Part shown: positions 1 through 12,079 of the stretch, piece by piece
Layout: every line of letters begins with the position of its first letter
How positions within the stretch are numbered: the first letter of the stretch is position 1
Assembly (NCBI GenBank): GCA_963920765.1
Contig: OY987247.1
Location: 13,240,471 to 13,304,470, forward strand
Length of the DNA stretch: 64,000 nt
Direction: 5' to 3'
From: Ulota crispa
Taxonomy: Eukaryota > Streptophyta > Bryopsida > Orthotrichales > Orthotrichaceae
Notes under the pieces: model-generated
What the model was told of the DNA's origin: nothing
Seen by the model: only the letters and a program-made list of their open reading frames with translations
Databases searched by the model: none
Position numbers and translations under genes: made by a program

Positions 1-124
1 ATACTTCATAATATTAAGTGTGAACACATCCTAAAATTGTTGGTATTCTATCATGTACTTCTATTATTGTGCTTCATTAAAGGTTCAAAAATCACTTAGG
101 CATTTTGAATTGCCATGTAAAGTG

Positions 125-486
125 TTGTGAAATGGTGTATTGGGTGGTTCTTAAATTGGCCTCTTATAGTCATTGAATGCATGGAAGAGAAGTTGTTTTT
201 GATTGCAAAGAGCCAATCATTCTCCTTGCTTTCCCAAATCTTTTCGCAATTTGCAAGTGAACGGTTCTTGGAAGGTCTAGGGTCATAAATAGGGACCTAT
301 GACACATGCACTTTGAAAATTCATAAGTAATTCAAAAATGCTTCAAAAAATATGAAACAACATGTGTTACATTCCACATCTATTTCTCTCTTTCTGAAGA
401 ATGAGCTAAAAATCCTCCTATCCACAAAAAACCATGAAAAAAAGGGATGAGCCCTTAGATGGTCGGTTTTTGAGCCTCCTACTTTA
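125..486. repeat. Interspersed repeat, AAGGTAG family (copy 1)
   Basis: This stretch is repeated with high similarity at 4,740-5,222: both share the run around 'gggtggttcttaaattggcc', the phrase 'gaatgcatggaaga' and a right end reading GAGCCTCCTACTTTA. That right end is the reverse complement of the AAGGTAGGAGGCTC terminal repeat seen in several shorter elements here (29,297; 35,589; 42,478), so this is probably a longer or left-truncated member of the same non-autonomous DNA element family. No coding frame of interest. Confidence 0.7.
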
Positions 487-1539
487 TGCTTAGTTGGATC
501 CCCAAAAGCTAATTTATACCAGACTTGTCTATTAATTATAGGACTTCATGTGAATACTTGAAAGCTTTTAGAATAGGGCTATTTAGTGTTCCAATGGAAA
601 GACAAGGCTTTGTTTTTGGATATGGATGGTTTAGATTGATTAATTCTGTGAAAGTTATAACTTGCTCCAATGTGATTAGAATCTTCATTTGTTTAGATAT
701 TGAATGGGAATAGTGAGGATATTTAAACACCACATGAAAAGTGAGACCTTTTTGTTCCATTCTCACTCCTTGAAGGTTATCCTTTCCTATTTTGTGTTTT
801 GTGTGAATGGCTCTAAATTTTTACAGTAGGTGTATGTATTGTGGTTGGATTATAAAATAAACTCCTCTTATGTTTTATACCTCACGTTCTTATCACCTTT
901 GGCGTGAAAATATCCCAGGGGTAAAAAGACGAGGAAGCCCCTCTCTTTGCAGCTTGTTTTCATATTAAATTGTGCACAACAACCATACTCCATCAAGGTG
1001 TTTGTTGTAATGAGAGAACCTGAATGACTGCTGTTGGCATCTAAGGAACCTCAAGGTAGGCCCTGGAGGTCTGGGACCAGGGTCATTTTGTTGGTTGGAC
1101 CATCATATTTGCAAATCATTGTCACATCCCCTCGGAATAACTTTTTCAAAGTTGATGCTCTTGCTGCTGGGGCCCAATGAAACGCTCACATGGGAAGCAT
1201 GTCATGGAAACCACCCCTCAAGGGCTGGATGCACTGTACATACTTACGTTTTTTGTGGGAATCGGGATGGAAAGGCTCTGATTTTTACATGCCATAAAAT
1301 ATAAAAGCTTCAAAATTTACAAGGAGATTGGCTTTCGGGATTTGAATTCATATTTGGATTTAGACACCCCGATTTTTGTCTGAAACTTTAGAAGAGAGGG
1401 TAAAATGGACCAATTCCTTTAACTCTTGTTTGAAAGATGGTTGCAAATCTTTTCCAGCCTAGCCCCACAAATATGTATGTGCAGTTCATCAAACTAACCC
1501 CTTTTTTGTTTTATTTCAAGAGGGTAGAGCGACCCGCAC
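487..1539. other. Intergenic, nothing identified
   Basis: No gene was recognised. About 900-1,260 is less AT-rich than its surroundings and has a short open frame on the plus strand (1,095-1,304), but neither that frame nor the alternatives resembles a family I know. It may be an eroded gene fragment or chance. Confidence 0.5.
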
Positions 1540-1850
1540 CCAACAATGGATGCAGGTAAGGAAAAAATGAACATAATTGAATAGACACGTCAACTTGTGC
1601 ATGTTCATCCATACTTCATACTAATATTTAATATTAGTGAAATTCATCCAAAATATGGCAAATTTGGTGTTGGCTTGGGGAGGAATTTGGCAATTCCATC
1701 CATTTTTGCACCGTTTTTAGTGTTACGATAGTCAATGACAATTTGAGGTAAAATTTAGGCAAATTTTGGCTAGAAAAAAAAAACTCCTTGCCCCAAGGCC
1801 CCAATTTTGGCATAATAACTCTCTTTTGGGCAACACAAACAAAGATGGAA
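1540..1850. repeat. Interspersed repeat, related to 12,080-12,310
   Basis: Shared with 12,080-12,310: a 'gcaagtaagg' / 'gcaggtaagg' start, then 'ttgtgcatgttcat', 'tttcatcca', and a 'tttgaggtaaaatttaggcaa' block. Divergence is substantial. No coding content; an old dispersed element of unknown class. Confidence 0.55.
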
Positions 1851-2754
1851 ACCAAAATAAAATTAACTAATTAATATGGGGATAACAATGGTTTGAAGTT
1901 GTTTCAAATAGTGAAAGAACTTCAGTATTAAAGACTTTTGCATAGAAAGCAGACATAGTTGAAGTGTCTACAAGTTTAGTTTCTGGTGTCCTCATGAGAA
2001 GTCCTAATTTTAAATGCAAAATCTCCCATTTTTGCAGCAAAACTGCCATGACAAAACAATTACTTTTTTCTTAAAGTTTGAAACTCCCTGTTATAACAAA
2101 AACCCTACCCAATCATTGCTCCAATAATATATATAATCTTTTGATTTTCTCCATTTTTTTCCCTTTTGTACAACCCAACAAAGTGGGGATATGGAGTTGA
2201 ACTGGGAGTTGAGACGTGGGTTACATAACTTACATGTTGGACGGCTATTTTGCAAAACCCCAGCCCCTACTCCCCCTACCCCCACCGGACTCCACATACA
2301 TCCACAAACAAACCATTCTCTAGGGCGACCAATGTCGCACCCCCTGAATCGCCAGGTAATTCAATTTGCTGCCAAACTGGACTAACCATACTTTTTTGCG
2401 CCCTGCCCTACTGCCTAATACTGTTCTCTTTTCCAATAATAAACTATTGCTATCCACAGAAATTTACCAAAGTACTTTGCAAATTGATTCTGGCTTTTAT
2501 TTGTTTTTTCATATTTTTTCTATGTCTTTGTGTACAGAGATTATTATCGTGCCACTCTGTTCATCCTGCACCCACTTGAACTCTAATCTGATGCCCTGCT
2601 GCCCGTGCCAGGTCAGCACATTCTCAAAGCCGAACGGTAACATCATATGAAATCAAGCAGCTACATGACAAGAAGTCTCCTCTAAGTTAGTGGTCCAGGA
2701 CTCCGTGCATTCAAGTTTTGAACCACAAATGAATGCAAACAAAAGTTTCATGTA
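1851..2754. other. Intergenic, nothing identified
   Basis: AT-rich spacer with one C-rich patch near 2,260-2,300. The overlapping short open frames at 2,191-2,650 show no recognisable domain. Confidence 0.5.
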
Positions 2755-3625
2755 CAATACCCTAAAGAAAGTATACGTAAGTCCATTTTCTGCATACAAA
2801 GAAGTTGGTATAACATAGAATTTAATTGGCGTTTTGTCCTCATATTTTTTATATATGATCCTCATGCAATACCAATCAAGCATACCACATTTCAGCTCCT
2901 AGTAACCAAAATTATATTTTTGGTGAATTATTTTAATCAAAATTAATGGTTTTACTTGATAATTGATTAAAAAACATTGGTGATGAATTTTTGGGACTTG
3001 ATTGCATGGATATGTAGGAAACATCCATACACACATCTTTCCTTTTAACTAAAATCTTTAAAAAGTTTCAAAATGTCTTCTATAGATGTTTTAATGGTAG
3101 GGTGATCATGCCCAAATTTAGTAAAATAGATATTTCTTTATGGTAATAAGGTTTTTTTGTTTGACTCATATTATGATGAAATTTGTACCTTTGAGCATGA
3201 TGATATGTTGACTTTGCCAAAAGCTATTTAATTTTTTGAAATATCTATTTTACTAAATTTGGTCTTGATCACCCTTCCATTAAAGCCTTGACAAAAGGAA
3301 TTTTGAAACTTTTTGAAGATTTTGGCTAAAAGGAAAGATGTGTGTACAGATATTTCTTACATATTCATGCAATCAAATCCCAAAAATTCATCACCAATGT
3401 TTTTTAATCAATTATCAAGTAAAATCATGATTTTGACACAAAACAATTTATCAAAAATAGGGTTTGGGTTTTAGTAACTGATATTTGATATGTTTGATTG
3501 TGATTGCACAAGAATCACATACAAAAAACCTGAAGATAAAATACCAATTATATTCTATGTTATACCAACTTCTTTGAATGCAGAAAATGGACTTACGTAT
3601 ACTTTCTTTAGGGTACTATATAGTA
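2755..3625. repeat. Large inverted repeat (foldback), about 870 bp
   Basis: The left arm (about 2,755-3,165) is repeated in reverse complement at about 3,235-3,625. Landmarks: 'ccctaaagaaagtatacgta' on the left against 'tacgtatactttctttaggg' on the right; 'aagttggtataacatagaat' against 'attctatgttataccaactt'; and 'catccatacacacatctttcc' inside the arm. The spacer is about 70 bp. The structure is that of a foldback or MITE-type element with no coding capacity; arms retain similarity over several hundred bases. Confidence 0.8.
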
Positions 3626-3639
3626 CCAATTAGTATTGA

Positions 3640-3990
3640 TAGGTAGAACTTGTTTTGGCATTCCAAAGAACTTTGTATGACAAAAAATGTAAAGGTCATT
3701 TTAATCTCATATTTTTGGTATCTAATTCTCATGCAATCCCAATCAACCATACCAAATTTTGGTTACTAAAAATCAAAATCCTATTTTTGGCACGTTGTTT
3801 TGTGTCAAAATCATAGTTTTACAAGAAAGTTAATCAAAACACATTGGTGATGAATTTTTAAGATTTGATTGCATGGATAGGTAGGAGACATCCAAACACA
3901 CATCTTTCCTTTTAACAAACATCTTCAAAAAGTTGTTCCAAGAAAGGTTTGAAACAAGATCCAAGGTGTGAAGAAGAAAGGGGTTGGGTT
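3640..3990. repeat. Third copy of the 2.7-3.6 kb foldback arm
   Basis: Direct copy of the left arm of the neighbouring foldback: it carries 'ttggtgatgaatttttaag', 'gattgcatggata' and 'cacacatctttccttttaac' in the same order. A fourth, more diverged copy is at 38,255-38,500. Copy number in the window implies an interspersed family. Confidence 0.75.
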
Positions 3991-4739
3991 TGTATGACAT
4001 GCCGTTTTGTGTGGCCAAGGTGGGAAAGCTCAGTTTTTTTTATCAAACAAGAGTAAAATTAATACTTTGTCCTCTGTTTCAAAGTTGGTCAACTTTGTCT
4101 TCCTTTGCAATTCTTTACTAAAACATGGTCTCTAAATTCAAATATGAACTCAAACTCCCCCAAATTCAATTCTAGACAATAAAGATCTAAACTCTTAACT
4201 GGTGAAAAGCTAAGAATTTCTACCCTAGCTCCACAAAATAACATGCCATCTAAGAGCATCTCCCCCACACCGGCATGAATTCCACCAGGGGAAACACAAT
4301 GATTTTCTTTTCCCATGTTGAATTGCAATTTGTTCCACCCAAGTAATTAGGCAAAATAGTGCTCAAGCAATACAAGCAACCTTGCTTGAAAAAGTAGACA
4401 AGAAACTTCATCATTGCTTACTCAACCTATTAATTGATTAAAGAAAAAGTAGAGTTTTGAGGAAAAATTGTGCATTGGAAAATTTATATTTTTGCAAAGC
4501 AAGAAAGAATAACTTGGCACATCCAAGCATTAATTGTCTTTTCATCCAAACATGTTTGTGACACGACATTTTGCTAGGCGGGTGGAGATGCTCTAAACCT
4601 AGCCAAAGAAATGTGGTTGTATATGTTGACCCCAAAATACATGTAAAAAATACTCCAGTCCTTAGGGTTTGGTGAGTAGAGAGACTACACTAGGATGATT
4701 GAATTCCGCTCACACATTTTCAACCATCCAGGTAGCCTA
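3991..4739. other. Intergenic, nothing identified
   Basis: AT-rich spacer. A 79-codon open frame on the minus strand (4,089-4,328) and others nearby have no recognisable family and no splice or codon pattern to support them. Confidence 0.5.
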
Positions 4740-5222
4740 TTGTGAAATGGTGCAGTGGGTGGTTCTTAAATTGGCCTCTTACAGTCATTGAATGCATGGA
4801 AGAAAAGCTATCTTTAATTGCAAAGAGCTAATCATTCTCCTTGCTTTTCCAAATCTCTTCACAACTTGCAAGTGAACAATTCTTGGAAGGTATAGGGTCG
4901 TAAATAGACCTATGACACATGCACTTTGAAAAGTCATAAGTAATTCAAAAATGCTTCAAAAAATATGAAATAATTTTTGTTACATTCCGCATTTAAGGTA
5001 GTCTGCTCTTAAAGCAACCTCGGTTTTAAAGCAATCCCGTAAATTCCTGTAGATTTATGTACCCACATAGGACATTCTAGGAGGGGGACGCTTTTAAAGC
5101 AGGGTCACTTTAACAGGAGACTACCTTATTTCTCTTTGTCTGAAAAATGAACTGAAAATCCTCCCATACAAAAAAAATCATGAAAAAGGTGGATGAGCCC
5201 TTAGATGGGCGGTTTTCGAGCC
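4740..5222. repeat. Interspersed repeat, AAGGTAG family (copy 2)
   Basis: Second copy of the repeat at 125-486, here interrupted by a 133-bp insertion (4,995-5,127). The right end reads GAGCCTCCTCCCTTAG. Comparison with copy 1 supplies the empty site for the insertion. Confidence 0.75.
4995..5127. mobile_element. Nested 133-bp MITE, AAGGTAG termini
   Basis: The element begins AAGGTAGTCTGCTC and ends GGAGACTACCTT, an inverted terminal repeat, and is absent from the related copy at 125-486. It is flanked by ATTT on both sides (4,991-4,994 and 5,128-5,131), a plausible target-site duplication. It contains two internal 'ttttaaagca' motifs. A small non-autonomous DNA transposon nested in another repeat. 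Confidence 0.8.
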
Positions 5223-8200
5223 TCCTCCCTTAGAAAGCTTAAGCTTAGACTGCAGGCTATCACCAAAGCTAAGCTTTACCTATGCTGCAGGCATCCGGTG
5301 AAAGAGTGTGTGATCCAAAGAGGAAGGCCACGTGTTTGGGCTCTCTCCTACAATGCAGGCCACATCCACCCGACCAGCCTTGCTGTACCTCTTCCCTTTC
5401 TTTCTTGAAAAAGCTTCATGTTTGACTAGGCTTGATCTTTTCAGATTCCTCAATCGCCAAATTGCAGAGAGACCGGAAGATTTCGTACACAAACTACACT
5501 GAATATTGCGTTAAGTTGCCCCACACTAATTTCTTCACATTTTACACTATATAAATGTTTACTATTGTTATAGTAAATTTTATCGATAACTATTGTAATT
5601 TTTTTTAAAGGGCTTGGCAACAACAATAAATTTGTGGAAACACAAATTAACAATGTCGAAGTCATAAATTGTGTGAAATTCAAGTATATGGAGAGTTGTA
5701 TGCGCCTCCAAATGAACGAGTGATGAGCCATGAGGTAACTTTTCTAAAATAAGGTAACCTCATTGTCAAGACAACCTAAATACAATATCTAATGTAGCTT
5801 TTTTTCATGAGAAAACCAAAAAGACTTTGCGCATCTAGCAAGATGGGCAAAGGTGCAAGCATGTAAGAAAACAAGAAAAAAGGGCAAATGACAACAAGCC
5901 TAAAAGGCTATTGCAAAAAATATTTAGTTTTTTCCCTAGTAGAAAGGGGCCAAGAGAAAAACAAATTTAGCTACAAGGTGTATTGAGCTTTGAAACCTCC
6001 CAGCATCACCAACCCATACACCAGGTTAGGGATTGGGAATTGGCTGCTTCCGCGCCGCTCCCCTAAATTTTGCAATTGCTTTCACTAGCCAAATCCTCTC
6101 ACTCTAGTCGCTAATCCAAGCACTGAAGAAAGTCCTCTTTTGACCTCTTGCAAGTTGTTGCTGAGAAGCTGGAAGCTATTGTAAGCAATGTGTCATTCAA
6201 GCAAACATTATGGTGGAGGCTCCAAGGCATTGGGAATCAAACAAATTTTTTTCCAAAGAGATGGTTTTGACATGACCATTGCCTAATTATGCATTGTTGT
6301 GGTTGTGGCGGAGCCTTAATAGTATCTTATTCTCTCACACAATTGGCCTCCACAAAACAAAATGAAGTTACAATCCCATTCCCTATCTTGGGTTGATAAT
6401 GCCTTAATAAGTTAGATGCACAAGAGGGAGACCTTTGGACCCTTTGTTTGGGATGGTAAGAATGAAAGAGAGTAATTGTTGGTTTACACAATGTCCCATA
6501 GGTGCAACATTTTAATGGTTAGATTCCTAGTTTGGACCAATTTTGTAAGTTAGTCGTAGAATTGGTTCTTTAAATCTATTATTTTAGTATTAGATGATTT
6601 GTTTTTATTTCGAAGGTGCAACTATAAGCAAGGCCTCAAAAACGTATAGGCAATCATCAACCCTTAAATGGATGGGGAGCTTCAAAAAAATTTCAAGAAC
6701 ATTGGTATTCAGTAATCCATTTTATGCCATAAAAAAATTCACCTTTCAGAAACATCTACATTGATCTTATTAAAAAATGATACTGTATGTCTAATTATAG
6801 TTGAAAAGCAAATGAGTAAGTAGAGTGTAGGGAAGTTGTCAAGTATTAGGCTCACGTGTGACATTGTTTTGCAATGGGGATAGTGATGTGGGTGTTGTGT
6901 TGTACATGATTAAATCATGAGCATTTTTTATGATGTGTATTGGCAAATATATGCACACTGTAGTTTCATTGAATCACGATAGTTTCTTTTGTGGGATATC
7001 TTGAGTGCAGAGGGCTTGTGGCAGTTGTAGGTCTTGTCCATCTATGGTTTGAAATGCATGGTGAAAATGTATACCCGGAGAGGTGAAACAGAAGCAGGCT
7101 TATAGGGATGGTGATGGTAGTCACTCTATTTTAGGGGAATGCTATGTTGTGTGTGGGGATTTGTGAGCCATGAGCGGTAAGCTTAGATTTTTGTCAAGAT
7201 CTTAAATTTTACCTATAACTATGTCCATAGGTTCATGAAAATACTTGTTTCGAGTTTTTATCTCTTGAATTTTTTTTTGTTTTTTTAATAAAAAATCATT
7301 GATTTTGAGCTCAAAATTAATTCATACTCACAAAAATCTTGGCTCCGCCACTCATGCCTCACCATTTTACATTCACAAAATAGCGTTGTCCCACTACTCC
7401 CTCCGTCCCGATTTGTTTGTCTTCATTCAATCTCTTGAGTTTTGAGTAGGTTGTATGATTTTTTTCTTGTATCCAATTCATGATTAAAACTAGCAAATGC
7501 ATGTAATAAATTTCATTGATTATTGTAGTAGAAAATTTGGATTTATATTTGTTATGTTTTTTTCACATGAATAATGAAAGTAGTGCAAAGAAGTTGCAAT
7601 AAAAAAACAAAGGATAATCATTTTGGAATCAGAGGAGTACATACTAGGATTTGATTGCAAGAATGGCCTCAAACATCATCCACTCCAAAATGTTTAATAG
7701 GAAACCATAGAGCAAACATAGAGTCATGTCACAACTTTGGGGGTATGTAAGGTAATAGGAGCCAATCAAGAAGGAATGCTAGTTTTATTGGAGAGGTTTA
7801 TTATGGAATCTTTATCTTGAGATTTAAAATGTTTATAAATATAATTATCAATTTTGTGGTATTCTTTTATGTTCATATACTGTACTTACTTAGTGATAAT
7901 AAATAAATGGATTTTAGATCTGATAGTTAAAACCGTAATGATCAATATTGGACTTATAACTAGTCATCTCTACTTTTTATTTGATTGCTAAAATCAAGGA
8001 ATTAAACCTATTAAAAATGAAAATGATGATTTATTTGAATAAAGTATGTCATTGGTGATAACAATGAACAAAATTTTAATTGGTTTTAAAAAAGTTAATA
8101 GAAGTTTTGAATAGAATTATCCATTAAAACCTCCCGTTAAAGATTACATTTAGGACCTTAGAGTGTTGCCACTAGCTCTTGTTACCCTTGTGTAGACCCA

Positions 8201-9040
8201 TACCATCTCAAGCTTCCTTCCATTTGATTCCATATAGTTTTTAGTTGATCCAAAATTAACTAGGTAGGTGATTAAAGTTGAACAATATCTCTAAATTGTG
8301 TGAATTAGAAAGATATAACTTTTTGTGATTTTTCTATTGCAAAACTCTTTAGATGGTTCTCATATCATTGCTAAAAGTAGTGAAAAGAGCATAGGAACAA
8401 AACTATACACAACATGGTGGTTTATTACTTATTAGAATTGCTCAATACTATCCATATTGGAATAGAAAGTGCTCATTTTTAGATATTATGTATCCATAGG
8501 TTAAGGTTATAATCATTGTCTCATGCTTTTAAATAATGATTATAGTGATCCTTGAATCTAATCAAGCCAAAATAGAATGGAAAACAACAAGAATAATCTC
8601 CCTCCTTGTACAATTTTTTTTGTGTACAGTTTATCTTTATGCTTTTAAAATCAATTTGATTGAAAAGTAAAAAATGATATCTATTTGTTTTTCTAATATC
8701 AAAATATGTTTTATAAATAACAAATCTAATCATGTGCAATGACTAAAGTGATTTTCTTCCCATGCTTGTAAATTGTGGTAAAACCTACAACAACTACTAA
8801 GTAGGGTGTGACAAAATTTTTATTGCTATTGTAAAAAGCATCACTTGATTGTATGAGGTTATCATGTAATTATTTTTTAGAGTGCAATGATTAAACTTTT
8901 TTATTTTTAGATAGATGGAGTACCTCTTCTCCTTAAAGGATTAAGCCATTACGGGGCTAAGTATCTTCTAATAAAGTATTTGGTTTTACATTTGCTTTTG
9001 GAGTTTTCAGAAGTTGTAATCTCAAAAGTCAACATTCTCT
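5223..9040. other. Long gene-free spacer with one dispersed repeat
   Basis: 5,512-5,790 shares blocks with 36,668-36,945 ('ttgcccca', 'acattttacactatataaat', 'gcgcctccaa', 'aaggtaacct'/'aaggcaacct'), so it is a dispersed repeat. The rest, about 3 kb of AT-rich sequence, shows no gene, RNA gene or element boundary that I can support. Confidence 0.5.
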
Positions 9041-9776
9041 TTAACCCCTAAGTCCCTCAGCGTCCCCTCATGGGACAAATGAGATTTCGGGTAGGTACCT
9101 ATGACTAAACTACTTTGTGTGATTTTTTGAACTTTTATGCATGATGGGGAATTCAAAGATCCGTGTGCACATCTAAATTTTTTTTCATTTTGACCTTTTG
9201 TGAAGAAGTAAAAAACAAACTTTTGAATTTTTTTGGAGATGGGGCAGTCCGGGCAGCCCAAAAACTTTTTTTAAAATTTACATTTTTTTGAAATAAAAAT
9301 CTGAAATTGGTTCTTTGCGTTTATGTATATATGGGAAGCTTTGAATCACTCATTTCCAGTAAATGAGATGAAAGTTATGAGGACTTTTAGTTAACTGGTA
9401 GATATGGAGCCATATCTACCAGTTAACTAAAAGTCCTCATAACTTTCATCTCATTTACTGGAAATGAATGATTCAAAGCTTCCCATATATATGTAAACGC
9501 AAAGAACCAATTTCAGATTTTTATTTCAAAAAAATGTAAATTTTAAAAAAAGTTTTTGGGCTGCCCGGACTGCCCCATCTCCAAAAAAATTCAAAAGTTT
9601 GTTTTTTACTTCTTCACAAAAGGTCAAAATGAAAAAAAATTTAGATGTGCACACTGATCTTTGAATTCCCCATCATGCATAAAAGTTCAAAAAATCACAC
9701 AAAGTAGTTTAGTCATAGGTACCTACCCAAAATCTCATTTCTCCCATGAGGGGACGCTGAGGGATTTAGGGGTTAA
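9041..9776. mobile_element. 736-bp TTAA-flanked hairpin element
   Basis: The element starts TTAACCCCTAAGTCCC (9,041) and ends GGGATTTAGGGGTTAA (9,776). The two halves are near-perfect reverse complements of about 365 bases meeting at about 9,408 ('gatatggagccatatc'), so the whole element folds on itself with almost no loop. TTAA at each end and CCC-type termini match the piggyBac-type insertion signature. No transposase is encoded. A related copy lies at 30,845-33,156. Near identity of the arms suggests recent origin or ongoing correction; a transcript would be a natural siRNA precursor (inference). Confidence 0.88.
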
Positions 9777-10440
9777 TGGAAACTGTCCCACATAATCTGT
9801 GTGTTGAAAATTCTGATGTTTTCATCATCATTTTTATTTTCAGTTTTCTACCAAAAAAATAGCACAAAAAGTAGAATGAAAGATAATACGAAAACAAATT
9901 TTGATAGAAATTCAAAATCCACGATTTCAAACTATGTCCTCATAGATCCGTAACGGTCATTTGTTGAATTTTCCTACACTGAATAAATTTCAGCATATAA
10001 GGTAGCCATCAAATCTTTCATACACTTTGTACTGACACAAACTTTTGAGTTATTTTCTAAATCACATTCGACGATCCAAGTTAGCGGTAGTACACACCGT
10101 GTTCCAAGTCCCATTTCTACAGATTTCAATTGAACAATATATCTAAGCTTTTGTTGAGTTTTAAAGGATAGAATGATCATTCATGAAACCTTTAAGTTTT
10201 GTGCAAAAGAATTGCTAAAAGACCTTTCAAGTTGGATTTTGGTGCTGTTGAATACAATTTCTAGTGTCTAGCTCGTTTTTTTGGTGCCAAAATCTTCAAG
10301 AAGTGCTTCCATGTATGCACTGCCAAGTGAACCAAGACTTAAGATTTCGAACATGCTGCGAAGCTACAAGCACCAATTTCCGATTGGAACTTGGAACAAC
10401 TTGAGTCAACCTCTTAGTGTTAGTCCTTGCTCGTTTGAAC
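9777..10440. other. Intergenic, nothing identified
   Basis: AT-rich spacer between two TTAA-flanked elements. A 68-codon minus-strand open frame at 9,974-10,180 has no recognisable family. Confidence 0.5.
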
Positions 10441-11082
10441 TTAATCCCTAAATGCCTTCAGCACCAAATTTTGGTATTTGCAATACTTTGAAGTTCAAGA
10501 AACTTAGCTGAGTTACTATCTTTAGTAGTTTACATTTTGGATTTATTCTTTGTGAAGTCTAATTTTAGAATCAACAATTTGATTTTGAAAATGATCAATT
10601 ATGACTTTTTTATTCAAGCTTTTGAGCAAGGGTCTTGACTTTCTCTAATGTCAAGAGCTCTCAGAAATGAGCCTCAAATACACTAAATCTTGGAGAAAAT
10701 TTTACACTAAAAATTCATTTGGAGAAATTGTAAAAGAGATTTTGAAAAGCTATAAAGTAATTGGGGTTATGTATGTTATTTCCTTTAACCTTATATTTTT
10801 TTGATGGTCATTTTTTTAGATCCATCATGTGAAAATAGGATTCAAAGGCTTCAAGTCATTTTTGTAGTTTTAACACCCTCATGATCAAATATTATAATCT
10901 TTCAATTCATTAGTGATATTGTTGTGTTTTCTTTTTTTGTGTGACCTCTGACATATCTAGTTTGAATTTGTACGGTTACAATTCAAAAGAACTTGATACA
11001 ACTTATTACAATGTTACCTTTTCATTCAATTTGAAGCTAATTCCTAAAAGCTGAAAAAAGGCCTTAGGCATTTAGGGGTTAA
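10441..11082. mobile_element. 642-bp TTAA-flanked element, copy 1
   Basis: The left end is TTAATCCCTAAATGCCTT (10,441) and the right end is GGCATTTAGGGGTTAA (11,082). The element is present again in reverse orientation at 20,654-21,296, 643 bp, colinear across its length (shared 'gaatcaacaatttgatttt', 'tggagaaaattttacacta', 'aaagtaattggggttatg'). TTAA at both ends and CCCTAAATGCC terminal repeats place it with the other TTAA elements in this window. No significant coding frame; non-autonomous. Confidence 0.88.
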
Positions 11083-12079
11083 AGCTTCAAGAACAATGAT
11101 ATCATTTTTTTTTCAAAACTCTTAAAATGAAGTTCACAAAAACTTAGGAGCAATATTTACACTATGTCCTATACCTTACTAAAATCTCAAAATTTGATTT
11201 GTTGAAAATTCAAATTTGGAACTTGACAATTCTCTTTATGTTTGAAGTCTTGGTTCACTAAAAAATTCCACATGACAACACTTTTTGGAAGTTTTGGTGT
11301 CAAGAAAGTGGGAGTTCAGTAAAAGTTTGGATTGATTGTTTTGCTCAATCTAGCTTTCAGCCCAAATTCCACCAATATACTTATATTCAATATTCATGAC
11401 TTTCTTTAGTACTCTTCTTTTCACTTTGAGGTAGGACTTGAGGAGATGTGACTTAGGGTGTCCTTCCATGCTATATGATTGAGAGGAGCATTAAGCAATA
11501 GTAAATCATCCAATCGATGCTCATGGAAGTAGCTTTAGCGTCAAGTAACTTTGTTGACCAATGCCTTGATCATTTTTGAGTTTTAATTTGCTTTGTATTT
11601 GTTTTTGCCAATCATTAATGAAGACCTAGTCTTGTTCTTACAAAACCTCCTCCACCCCCTCACATGGAAGGATGCCTTTAGTGTGAACCCCACCTTATAA
11701 AACCCCCTTCAGAGCATCCCCACCACTGCCCTCTTAGGGTTTGACACTTGCCAAAAATGGGTGAAATATGCTAAGGGCCCTTTCAAAACCCTCCCAAAAC
11801 ACTCCATCCTAGCATCTCTAGCAATGGCCCTTCAAAACATTATTTATTCTAAGTTCACTGCATTTTATCTTCTACTTTCCTTCATAAGTGGTCAAATAAT
11901 TATTTATGGAGCGTGTTGAAGTACAAAGCCATCTTTTTGAAGAGCATGGGTGGAGATCAAGGAGCTTGAGGGCCCTTCAAAAATAGATGGAAACCTTTGA
12001 ATGTGCCAAATGCGGCTCTCACAAATAAGGTTAATTTTTTGGTTTGGGCAAGGTAGTGCAAATGACAACCCAAAATATA
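11083..12079. other. Intergenic, nothing identified
   Basis: AT-rich spacer. No gene or element boundary could be supported. Confidence 0.5.

Noticed and set aside
1095..1304. Possible gene fragment in a GC-richer island
   Set aside because: No frame resembles a known family and there are no splice-like edges; noted only as spacer.
9022..9261. 79-codon minus-strand open frame
   Set aside because: It lies in the arm of a hairpin element, and its mirror arm has an equivalent frame; no domain and no codon pattern.
9041..9776. CRISPR-like or tRNA-like hairpin
   Set aside because: There is no spacer-repeat array and no cloverleaf; the interval is one long palindrome with transposon-type ends. 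No tRNA or rRNA gene was recognised elsewhere either.
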